Source of the DNA: Actinomycetota bacterium
GTDB lineage: Bacteria > Actinomycetota > Actinomycetes > Actinomycetales > Microbacteriaceae
NCBI GenBank assembly: GCA_009703635.1
Contig: WLFS01000006.1
Coordinates: 1 to 12,909, forward strand
Reading direction: 5' to 3'
DNA: 12,909 nucleotides
The position numbers and the translations under genes are program-made. The notes under the pieces were generated by a model. It was not told where the DNA came from. It saw only the letters and a program-made list of their open reading frames with translations, and did not search any database. Shown one piece after another: positions 1 to 6,327 of the stretch; positions within the stretch are counted from its first letter, which is position 1; each line of letters opens with the position of its first letter.

Positions 1-656
1 AAAAAGCCGGCGCTGACACCGCCTCGGTGGGACTGTTTACTTACCCAATTCTTCAAGCGGCCGATATCTTGCTGTATCAACCGAAAAAGGTTCCAGTTGG
101 CGAAGACCAAAGACAGCATCTCGAGCTAACGCGTGATTTGGCAGAGCGATTCAACACCCGCTTTGGAAAGACATTCACTGTTCCTGAAGCACACATCCTG
201 AAAGAAACTGCAAAGATTTATGATCTTCAAAATCCAGAAGCAAAAATGTCAAAATCAAATGAGCCCAAGGGCACCATCAACATCATGGATGACTCGGCAG
301 TCACTCTCAAAAAGATTAAGGGTGCGGTGACCGACTTGGATAACGAGATTCGTTTTGATGTTCAAAACAAGCCTGGGGTATCAAACCTGCTCGGAATGTA
401 CTCTGCGGTATCGGGTAAGTCAGTTCAGCAGCTGGTTTCTGAACTATCCGGCAAAGGCTATGGCGATCTAAAGACTGAAGTTGCCGACGCCGTTCTAGCG
501 GTTATTGAACCAATTCGCGACCGCGCCAATGAGTTGCTATCCGATCACGTTGAGCTTGACCGACTCCTAGGCCTTGGAGCCGAGCGCGCCAACGCGGTAG
601 CCGAGCAAACTTTGGCTGATGTTTACGAGAAAATTGGCTTTATTCCTAGGAAATAG
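1..656 (+). CDS. trpS: Tryptophanyl-tRNA synthetase, C-terminal part (5' end outside window)
   Basis: This is a class Ic aminoacyl-tRNA synthetase that charges tRNA-Trp with tryptophan in the cytoplasm. The reading frame is already open at base 3 and runs through a GTG at 27 that should be read as an internal valine, because the residues before it (KAGADTAS) continue the usual TrpS sequence. Visible blocks are GLFTYPILQAADILLY, the GEDQRQHLELTRDLAERFN stretch, and the ATP-binding AKMSKS loop at bases 240-257. The anticodon-binding helical domain follows to the TAG stop. The N-terminal Rossmann part with the HIGH motif lies outside the window. No strong terminator is visible after the stop, only a T-rich tract near 686-697. 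The identification is firm; only completeness is limited by the window edge. Confidence 0.96.
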   Translation, partial: KAGADTASVGLFTYPILQAADILLYQPKKVPVGEDQRQHLELTRDLAERFNTRFGKTFTVPEAHILKETAKIYDLQNPEAKMSKSNEPKGTINIMDDSAVTLKKIKGAVTDLDNEIRFDVQNKPGVSNLLGMYSAVSGKSVQQLVSELSGKGYGDLKTEVADAVLAVIEPIRDRANELLSDHVELDRLLGLGAERANAVAEQTLADVYEKIGFIPRK

Positions 657-718
657 CTGAGAGCCTGGGAAATAATAAGGCGCCCTTTTGTGTTTTCTGT
701 AAGGATAGAAAAGCAACA

Positions 719-852
719 ACGTTCTTCGGGGTCAGTGAAAATCTGAGCCGGCGGTATAGCCCGCGACCCGAATCAAGTGTCCTAGATGCTTTTTTCGGTT
801 GATTTGGTGAAATTCCAGAGCCGACGGTTAAAGTCCGGATGGGAGAAGAACC
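719..852 (+). promoter_or_regulatory. FMN riboswitch (RFN element)
   Basis: This is an FMN-sensing aptamer upstream of the riboflavin operon. The closing P1 helix is formed by GTTCTTC at 721-727 and GAAGAAC at 845-851. Between them are the conserved RFN blocks: CCGGCGGTATAGCCCGCGA, GATTTGGTGAAATTCC, GCCGACGGTTAAAGTC and CGGATGGGAGAAG, in the standard order and spacing. P2 is short (TCAG/CTGA around a TGAAAA loop). An AATCAA/TTGATT pair closes the variable arm near 773-802. When FMN is plentiful the aptamer should fold and lower rib expression. The output is probably through the two hairpins between 855 and 954. The promoter must lie in 657-718. The best -10-like match is TAAGGAT near 700-706, with no convincing -35. 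Confidence 0.96.
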
Positions 853-854
853 AC

Positions 855-895
855 AGGGCTAGTCCTTGGCATTTTTTGCCAACTGGGTTAGCCCT
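855..895 (+). promoter_or_regulatory. Long hairpin in the rib leader, 3' of the aptamer
   Basis: AGGGCTA (855-861) pairs with TAGCCCT (889-895). The stem continues with two G-U pairs and two C-G pairs, passes a two-base bulge (883-884), and closes with TTGGCA/TGCCAA around a T-only loop. That gives about 17 pairs. No T-run follows it, so it is not a standard terminator. It probably belongs to the expression platform of the riboswitch. CACAG..CTAG (852-862) could instead pair with TTAGCTGTG (904-912), which would exclude this hairpin and occupy two bases of the next one. That switch is inference. Confidence 0.55.
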
Positions 896-910
896 AGCTC
901 CCGTTAGCTG

Positions 911-954
911 TGCCCCGCAAGTTCGTCAACCGAACTAACTAGATGGGGCATTTT
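911..954 (+). terminator. Terminator-like or start-masking hairpin at the ribD start
   Basis: TGCCCC (911-916) pairs with GGGGCA (945-950). A perfect inner helix, AGTTCG/CGAACT (920-925 with 931-936), sits inside it around a TCAAC loop. TTTTG follows immediately at 951-955. A GC-rich stem directly followed by T bases is the form of an intrinsic terminator, though four Ts is short. The same 3' arm holds the only G-rich stretch ahead of the ribD start, and the TTG start at 953 lies within the T-run. The structure could therefore stop transcription, block ribosome entry, or do both when FMN is bound. The pairing is seen directly; the mechanism is inferred. Confidence 0.55.
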
Positions 955-1984
955 GTCAAAGCTCAGCATTGAAGACGCGATGATTCGCGCGCTCGAGCTT
1001 GCCCTGAAGGGCCCAACCAAGGGAGTAAACCCGCAGGTAGGGGCAGTGATTTTAAACTCCACTGGCGAGCTAATCGGCGAAGGATTCCACAACGGATCGG
1101 GTACTCCCCACGCTGAGGTAATCGCACTTCAAGCAGCTTTGTCAGGTGCGCAAAAACTTCGCCCCGGCTGCGTAGCGGTAGTCACTCTCGAACCGTGCAA
1201 TCACACCGGGAAAACTGGTCCTTGTGCTCAAGCTTTGATTGAAGCAGGAGTTTCAAAAGTTGTGTTCGCATCCACTGACCCAGGTGAAAATTCAGGCGGC
1301 GGAGCAAACACTCTTCGCGCAGCCGGCATTGAAGTAGAGAGCGGTGTGCTGCAAGAAAAAGCCGACCAGCAATCGCGAGTGTGGCTAAGCGCTTCAAAAA
1401 ACCAAAGACCTTTTGTCACCCTCAAGTGGGCAAGCAGCATAGATGGCCGAGCAGCTGCTGACGATGGATCAAGCAAGTGGATCAGCGGAGAACAATCCAG
1501 AGCGGATGCTCATCGTCGCCGATCTGAAGTTGATGCAATCGTGGTTGGCACTGGAACAGCTTTGATTGATGATCCTGAACTTACCGCTAGAAAAACTGAT
1601 GGTAGCTTGCACGAAAGCCAGCCACTTCGAGTGGTGCTCGGTACAAGAGATTTACCAGCGACACTAAGGGTATTCAACTCCGACGCTGAAACAGTTACTA
1701 TCAAGACCCAGTCGATTCATGGCGCCCTTGGAGAGCTGTACCAGCGCGGTGTAAAGCACGTCCTGGTGGAAGGTGGCCCAACTCTTGCCAGCCGATTTGT
1801 TCAGATGGATCTGGTGGATGAATTTGTAGTTTACCTGGCTCCGAAGCTACTCGGTGGCGAAAAGCTTGCAATCGGATCGATCGATGTTCCATCAATTGAT
1901 CAGGCCAAGGGTCTTGCATTTCAAGAAGTCCGCAAACTCGGCGCAGACGTGCTGATTGTGGCAACGCCAGTAAGGAAGAACTAA
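953..1984 (+). CDS. ribD: Bifunctional riboflavin biosynthesis deaminase/reductase RibD
   Basis: RibD deaminates the pyrimidine produced from GTP by GTP cyclohydrolase II and then reduces its ribosyl side chain with NADPH. The N-terminal deaminase domain (about 1-145) shows the zinc and proton-shuttle residues: H53 and E55 in HAE, and C82 and C91 in PCNHTGKTGPC. The reductase domain (about 150-343) begins at RPFVTLKWASSIDGR. It carries VDAIVVGTGTALIDDPELT and the late EGGPTLASRF block. TTG at 953 is chosen because it gives the normal family N-terminus about ten residues before MIRALELA. An in-frame stop lies at 905-907 and the next ATG (980) would cut into helix 1. Its ribosome site is poor (GGGG at 945-948). 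The gene is first in the rib operon under FMN control, and its TAA is followed directly by the ribE ATG. Confidence 0.95.
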   Translation: MSKLSIEDAMIRALELALKGPTKGVNPQVGAVILNSTGELIGEGFHNGSGTPHAEVIALQAALSGAQKLRPGCVAVVTLEPCNHTGKTGPCAQALIEAGVSKVVFASTDPGENSGGGANTLRAAGIEVESGVLQEKADQQSRVWLSASKNQRPFVTLKWASSIDGRAAADDGSSKWISGEQSRADAHRRRSEVDAIVVGTGTALIDDPELTARKTDGSLHESQPLRVVLGTRDLPATLRVFNSDAETVTIKTQSIHGALGELYQRGVKHVLVEGGPTLASRFVQMDLVDEFVVYLAPKLLGGEKLAIGSIDVPSIDQAKGLAFQEVRKLGADVLIVATPVRKN

Positions 1985-2581
1985 ATGTTTACCGGAATCA
2001 TTGAGGAACTTGGAACCGTAGCTTCAGTTAAGGTTCTTCCTGACAGCATTCGCTTAGCAATCAAGGGAGATCTTGTAAGGCAAGACCTTTCTCAAGGCGA
2101 GTCCGTCTCGGTAAACGGAGTGTGCCTAACCGCAGCCGAGATCACTTCCGATGGCTTTATCGCCGACGTGATGCTGGAAACCCTGAACCGATCGAGCTTG
2201 AGCGGTATTTCCAAGGGTGAGAGCGTAAACCTCGAGCGAGCGATGTCGGGAGCTGGAAGATTTGGTGGACACGTGGTTCAAGGCCACGTCGACGGAGTTG
2301 CTGAAATCATCTCGCGCGAACCCAGTGTGAACTGGGAAATTGTAAAGGTCAAAATCCCGGCTGAGTTGACAAAGTATGTAGTTCACAAGGGATCGATCAC
2401 TTTTGACGGGGTTTCACTTACCGTCAATGACATTTCCGATAACACTGTCTCACTGAGTTTGATACCGGAAACTCTGAGGCTGACAACCTTGGGAACAAAA
2501 CAAGTCGGCGACAAACTAAACGTCGAGGCCGACATCTTGGCCAAGCACATCGAGAAACTATTAGAGGCAAGGAGTCAGTAA
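1985..2581 (+). CDS. ribE: Riboflavin synthase, alpha subunit
   Basis: This enzyme catalyses the last step of the pathway, dismutating two 6,7-dimethyl-8-ribityllumazine molecules into riboflavin and a pyrimidine that is recycled. The 198-residue length is normal. The family N-terminus MFTGIIEELGTV is intact. Two lumazine-binding barrels are visible: the first carries SVNGVCLT with the conserved C47, and the second starts near GGHVVQGHVDG (94-104) and includes FDGVSLTVND (140-149). The C-terminal helix that holds the trimer together follows (LAKHIEKLL). The gene starts with no gap after ribD, so translation is probably coupled. Its TAA shares one base with the ribBA ATG. An AAGGAG ribosome site for ribBA lies inside its last codons (2569-2574). 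It is called ribC in some species. Confidence 0.95.
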   Translation: MFTGIIEELGTVASVKVLPDSIRLAIKGDLVRQDLSQGESVSVNGVCLTAAEITSDGFIADVMLETLNRSSLSGISKGESVNLERAMSGAGRFGGHVVQGHVDGVAEIISREPSVNWEIVKVKIPAELTKYVVHKGSITFDGVSLTVNDISDNTVSLSLIPETLRLTTLGTKQVGDKLNVEADILAKHIEKLLEARSQ

Positions 2582-3825
2582 TGGAACTGGCAACCGTAGA
2601 ACAAGCGCTCGAGACACTTAAAGCCGGCAAGCCGGTTTTGGTGGTAGATCACCGCAACCGTGAGAACGAAGGCGACGCCATCATGGCCGCTCAGTTTGCC
2701 TCGCCTGAATGGATTTCTTGGATGGTCAAGCACACCTCCGGTTTCATTTGTGCTCCGATGGCTGAGTCTTTAGCCAACCGACTTGAGCTTCCTTTGATGA
2801 CCAACAACAACCAGGATCGTTACCGTACCCAGTACACGGTTTCGGTTGATGCAGCTGCTGGAGTCACAACTGGAATCAGCGCAGCTGATAGAGCCACAAC
2901 ACTGAGAATCCTTGCTTCGCCAGATTCTCAGCCGGAGCATTTGATTAGACCTGGCCACGTAATTCCACTTCGCGCACATCCAGATGGTGTGTTTGGAAGA
3001 CCCGGCCATACCGAAGCAACCGTTGACCTACTAAAGCTTGCCGGTCTAATTCCGGTAGGAGTTATCGCCGAAATGGTATCCGAAAACGGCGAAATGATGC
3101 GCCTTCCCGAGCTTCTTACCGTTGGTGAAAAAGAGAAGCTGCCGGTTATCAGCATCGAGCAGATATTCGATTACCGCGAACAATCAGAGGTTATCCCCCG
3201 AGATGACACTGTTGAGCGCATTCGCTTTGAGGCAGAAGCAATGATGCCATCAACCCACGGAAGCTTCAAGCTTCGCGGCTACTACGACACCAGAACCACC
3301 GCTGACCACGTCGCCATTATTGCCGGCAACCCAACTGGTGAAAATGTTCTGGTGCGAATGCACAGCGAGTGCATTACCGGTGAGGCGTTTGGGTCGAAAA
3401 AGTGTGAATGTGGTCCACAGTTGGACTACGCCCTCGACCGCATTGCAACCGACCCAGCCGGCGGAGTTGTGATCTATCTTCGAGGTCAAGAAGGCCGAGG
3501 TATTGGGCTTCTAAACAAGCTCAAGGCCTACGCGCTTCAGGATGAAGGCATGGACACCGTGGAGGCAAACCTAGCCTTGGGTCTTCCTAGCGAAGCGCGC
3601 GAGTACGGCGCTGCTGTTTCGATCCTGCGCGATCTTGGAATCAAGAGCGTTCGCCTCATGAGTAATAACCCAGCCAAGATTGATGCTCTCGAGATGGCAG
3701 GTATTTCAGTAACTGAGTACGTGCCAATCATTGTTGGACAAGAAAACGAAAACATGGGCTACTTAGAAACAAAAAGGGAAAAGATGGGCCACATTCTTCC
3801 GGAAGGTGAAAAAAGTGAGCGGTAG
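2581..3825 (+). CDS. ribBA: RibBA: DHBP synthase / GTP cyclohydrolase II
   Basis: This fusion feeds both branches of riboflavin synthesis. The N-terminal half makes 3,4-dihydroxy-2-butanone 4-phosphate from ribulose 5-phosphate; the C-terminal half opens GTP. In the DHBP synthase half, RENEGD (27-32), GVTTGISAADR, RPGHVIPLRA, GHTEATVDL with H143, and the glutamate of AEMVSENGEMMR are kept. The acidic run before RENEGD, usually like DDED, reads DHRN here (23-26), which is odd. In the cyclohydrolase half, zinc cysteines C264, C275 and C277 sit in HSECITGEAFGSKKCECG. They are followed by RGQEGRGIGL, the DTVEANLALG stretch and SNNPAKI. Length (414) is usual for RibBA. The gene overlaps ribE by one base and ribH by eleven. 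A good AAGGAG site sits six bases before its ATG. Confidence 0.95.
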   Translation: MELATVEQALETLKAGKPVLVVDHRNRENEGDAIMAAQFASPEWISWMVKHTSGFICAPMAESLANRLELPLMTNNNQDRYRTQYTVSVDAAAGVTTGISAADRATTLRILASPDSQPEHLIRPGHVIPLRAHPDGVFGRPGHTEATVDLLKLAGLIPVGVIAEMVSENGEMMRLPELLTVGEKEKLPVISIEQIFDYREQSEVIPRDDTVERIRFEAEAMMPSTHGSFKLRGYYDTRTTADHVAIIAGNPTGENVLVRMHSECITGEAFGSKKCECGPQLDYALDRIATDPAGGVVIYLRGQEGRGIGLLNKLKAYALQDEGMDTVEANLALGLPSEAREYGAAVSILRDLGIKSVRLMSNNPAKIDALEMAGISVTEYVPIIVGQENENMGYLETKREKMGHILPEGEKSER

Positions 3826-4279
3826 TGGAGCACCGAAAATGGTTATTGACGCATCGGGCCTGAAGGTGACAATCGTCGCCACCAGTTGGCACACGGTCAT
3901 CACCGATGGTCTTTTGGCTGGTGCAGAAAAGGCCTTGAAGGTAGCGGGCAACAGCGACTACAAAGTGGTTCGGGTACCGGGAGCTTTTGAACTTCCGCTG
4001 GCTGCATCCCTTGCTATTCAAAATGGCGCTGAAGTAGTTATTGCCCTCGGTGTTGTAATTCAAGGAGAAACTCCTCACTTTGATTACGTGTGCGATGCGG
4101 CAACTTCAGGGCTTACTCGTGTTCAGCTGGATACATCTGTGCCAATTGGATTTGGTTTGCTAACTGTCTCCAACGAGCAGCAAGCTCTAGATCGAGCGGG
4201 ACTTGCAGGCTCAAAAGAAGACAAAGGTGCCGAGGCAGTTGAGGCCGCGATCATGATGAAGCGGTTATCCTTTAAGTAA
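3815..4279 (+). CDS. ribH: 6,7-dimethyl-8-ribityllumazine synthase
   Basis: Lumazine synthase condenses the butanone phosphate from RibB with the pyrimidine from RibD's product, giving the substrate of riboflavin synthase. Family blocks are SWHT at the start of the fold, VPGAFELPLAASLA, ALGVVIQGETPHFDYVCDA with the catalytic H88, GLTRVQLDTSVPIGFGLLT, and the C-terminal AGSKEDKGAEAVEAA. GTG at 3815 gives MSGSGAPK, typical of actinobacterial RibH, and has GGAAGG (3801-3806) eight bases upstream. A GTG at 3806 is in frame but would sit on top of that ribosome site. ATG at 3839 is a weaker alternative. The start lies inside the end of ribBA (11-base overlap), so the two are probably translationally coupled. 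The usual assembly is an icosahedral or pentameric shell in the cytoplasm. Confidence 0.94.
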   Translation: MSGSGAPKMVIDASGLKVTIVATSWHTVITDGLLAGAEKALKVAGNSDYKVVRVPGAFELPLAASLAIQNGAEVVIALGVVIQGETPHFDYVCDAATSGLTRVQLDTSVPIGFGLLTVSNEQQALDRAGLAGSKEDKGAEAVEAAIMMKRLSFK

Positions 4280-4294
4280 AGAAGGAGAAATCTC

Positions 4295-4672
4295 ATGCTC
4301 GAACTTGCCGGAATTCTAAAGATGTTTCTTGTTGTGCTTCACCTAGTTGGAATGGCTGCTCTGCTGGGCGGATTTCTTGTTCAGATTAAGGCTCTAAGGG
4401 CAAAGACCGCCGAAATCCTTCCTGCCATGGGGCATGGAGCGTGGACCTCTTTCATAACTGGATTGCTGCTTGTCGGCATTCGCGAATGGGAGCTTGCCAT
4501 GGGTGGCGGCGAGGAACTAGATAACGCCAAAATTGCAATCAAGACCCTAGTTGTGCTGATTGTTCTGACACTGGTAATAATCCACCGTAAGAAAAAGCCT
4601 GTTTCAGGAAGCGTGCTGGGCACCATCGGAGCCCTTACTTTCTTGAACGTCGTTCTCGCTGTTTTTTGGTAA
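4295..4672 (+). CDS. Small four-helix membrane protein at the end of the rib operon
   Basis: This is a conserved-looking hypothetical membrane protein of 125 residues. Four hydrophobic segments are visible at roughly 8-30, 50-66, 79-97 and 107-124. Basic residues after helix 1 (KALRAK) and after helix 3 (HRKKK) suggest that those loops face the cytoplasm. Histidines H16 (LHLVGMAALLGG) and H47 (MGHGAW) sit at or near the membrane edge. The first motif loosely recalls CopD/DUF2269-type membrane proteins, but I cannot assign a family. A strong AAGGAG at 4282-4287 precedes the ATG by seven bases. It starts 15 bases after ribH with no terminator between, so it should be co-transcribed and under FMN control. 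It is not RibM/PnuX-like, being too short with too few helices. Its function is unknown. Confidence 0.85.
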   Translation: MLELAGILKMFLVVLHLVGMAALLGGFLVQIKALRAKTAEILPAMGHGAWTSFITGLLLVGIREWELAMGGGEELDNAKIAIKTLVVLIVLTLVIIHRKKKPVSGSVLGTIGALTFLNVVLAVFW

Positions 4673-5518
4673 TCACTTCATAAATAGCGACCGAAGTCGC
4701 ACGGTAGTGAAAACAAGTCCAAGGGCAACCATTACAACAAAGTAAGCAACGTGAGCAAGCATCTGCACGCTCAAAGCGCCCAAGGTTAGACCACGAATCA
4801 ATTCCACCGCGTGCCACAACGGCAGCAACTGGACAACAAATTGCACGCTCTCTGGATATACGGAGAGCGGATAAAAGGTTCCCGAGAACATAAACATCGG
4901 CAACAAAACAAAATTCACCCAGTTGAGTTGCTGGAAGCTCTTTAGGTAAGAGGTGATTCCCATTCCAACCGAGGCAAAACCAAAAGCAATCAATACTGCA
5001 GCCGGGATCGCCAGTATCCCCCAGGGGCTAAGAATCAGCCCGAGTGGTGCTGCAATTGCAAAGAAGCCAAGTGCGTAGGTCAAACCCCTCAGGAGCGCCC
5101 AACCAATTTCACCGAGGGCGACATCTACTGGCCCAAGCGAGGTTGAGAGCATTCCCTGGTAAAGCCTCGCGTGATGCATCTTGAAAAACACATTCCAGGT
5201 CGAGTCATAGATTGCACCGTTCATCGCGCTGGTGGCCAGTAAAGCCGGAGCAATAAACGCCGCGTAAGGAACCTCTGTGCCGTCGGGAGAAGTGACAACA
5301 CCAATTAGATTTCCAATACCGTATCCGAAAGCCAGAAGATAAAACACTGGTTCTACGAATCCAGAAAGCACGATGAACCAAGTCGAGGACTTCAGCGCAA
5401 GAAAAGCCCTCTCGATGACAGAGCTGCTTCTTCCCGCATAAACCGAGGAGCCAAGTTTCTTGTTTCGCCTCTCGGCAATCGCGATTGCCGAATCTAGGCC
5501 AGCGTTTAGCATGCTCAC
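4673..5518 (-). CDS. ABC-2 type exporter permease (second permease)
   Basis: This is an integral membrane subunit of an ABC-2 (NodJ/DrrB-like) exporter. The 281-residue protein has an N-terminal cytoplasmic segment (basic, to about residue 40) and then about six hydrophobic segments. The blocks FIAPALLATSAMNGAIYDSTW and PMFMFSGTFYPL...LLPLWHAVELIRG are hallmarks of NodJ-like permeases. It shares both blocks with the permease encoded just upstream, so the two probably form a heterodimer with one shared ATPase. The start used is GTG at 5516-5518, which overlaps the preceding TGA as GTGA. An ATG two codons in is possible. Its stop directly abuts the stop of the rib-operon membrane protein (4672/4673), leaving no room for a terminator. 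The cargo cannot be told from sequence. Confidence 0.9.
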   Translation of the reverse strand: MSMLNAGLDSAIAIAERRNKKLGSSVYAGRSSSVIERAFLALKSSTWFIVLSGFVEPVFYLLAFGYGIGNLIGVVTSPDGTEVPYAAFIAPALLATSAMNGAIYDSTWNVFFKMHHARLYQGMLSTSLGPVDVALGEIGWALLRGLTYALGFFAIAAPLGLILSPWGILAIPAAVLIAFGFASVGMGITSYLKSFQQLNWVNFVLLPMFMFSGTFYPLSVYPESVQFVVQLLPLWHAVELIRGLTLGALSVQMLAHVAYFVVMVALGLVFTTVRLRSLFMK

Positions 5519-6327
5519 TTGAGCAACCTGCTTTCAAACTGCTTCCGAGCAATTAGCATTCCGGCGACTAATGAGATTGTCAGAAATGCAACGTGGATAA
5601 TCATCAGCCAGCCTGGCACTTCAAGCCCAAAACTTACCGAACGGGCAAAATTCGTTGAGTGCCAAAGCGGTGAGATCCACCCAATCCACTGGAGGAAAAT
5701 TGGCATTTGTTCAAGTGGGTAAAACGTTCCAGAGAATAGAAACATTGGCGCAACTATGAACCTAGCTATGATTGCAAAAAAACCATCGTCTTCTTTTACA
5801 AAAGATGTTGCAGCCAACATCAATGCCCCAAATGACAGGCCTGCGAAACAGGCCACTAGAAACAACATTGGAATGGATTCAAGTGTGACTGCTCCAAATG
5901 CCCACAGCACAACGAGATAAGCCCCTGCAGTCAGAAATGCTCTTAGGAAAGCAGCAATCATGATTCCATCGACGATCTGGACGGCCGTCAATTGAGTTGA
6001 GTTCATTCCGAAAAAGGACTTATCCCAGACAAACCCTTCGAGAGTAGGGAACGAGGTTTCGTCCATTGCGGCTTGGATAGCTGCGGTAGCCAACAATGCA
6101 GGAGCTAGAAAAGTAATGTAGCTAACTCCATTGATTCCAGCTCCCCCGGTATTTGCATCAACTAGTGAGCCAACCCCGACACCAATTGCCAACAGATAAA
6201 TTATTGGGTTGCCAAAACTAACGGTGATGATCGCTCCAAGCCATTTGCTCATTTGCCGAACGCGATACTCGGCCACGTACCAAGCGCCATAGCGCATTCC
6301 GCGCTGGACTCTAAGTTCTGTGTCCAT
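5515..6327 (-). CDS. ABC-2 type exporter permease (first permease)
   Basis: This is a NodJ-like ABC-2 membrane subunit of about 270 residues. After a short basic cytoplasmic head (ELRVQRGMRYGAWYVAEYRV) there are about six membrane segments. Family marks are FLAPALLATAAIQAAMDETS and PMFLFSGTFYPLEQMP, then SPLWHSTNFARS. These line up with the same blocks in the downstream permease, indicating an old duplication. I chose the ATG at 6325-6327, which shares one base with the ATPase gene's TGA. A TTG one codon upstream is also open. The 3' end overlaps the next gene by four bases (GTGA). These overlaps imply translational coupling and a fixed stoichiometry within the exporter. Confidence 0.9.
   Translation of the reverse strand: MDTELRVQRGMRYGAWYVAEYRVRQMSKWLGAIITVSFGNPIIYLLAIGVGVGSLVDANTGGAGINGVSYITFLAPALLATAAIQAAMDETSFPTLEGFVWDKSFFGMNSTQLTAVQIVDGIMIAAFLRAFLTAGAYLVVLWAFGAVTLESIPMLFLVACFAGLSFGALMLAATSFVKEDDGFFAIIARFIVAPMFLFSGTFYPLEQMPIFLQWIGWISPLWHSTNFARSVSFGLEVPGWLMIIHVAFLTISLVAGMLIARKQFESRLLK

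Noticed and set aside
657..700. Possible intrinsic terminator after trpS (GGCGCC followed by a T-rich tract)
   Set aside because: The only stems available are three to four pairs, and the T-rich tract is broken by G bases. It is too weak to annotate.
2321..2336. Hairpin CCCAGT-GTGA-ACTGGG
   Set aside because: A perfect six-pair stem, but inside the ribE coding frame with no T-run or start codon nearby. Probably chance.
3806..3814. Upstream GTG start for ribH at 3806
   Set aside because: It overlaps the GGAAGG ribosome site that fits the GTG at 3815, and the latter gives the normal RibH N-terminus.
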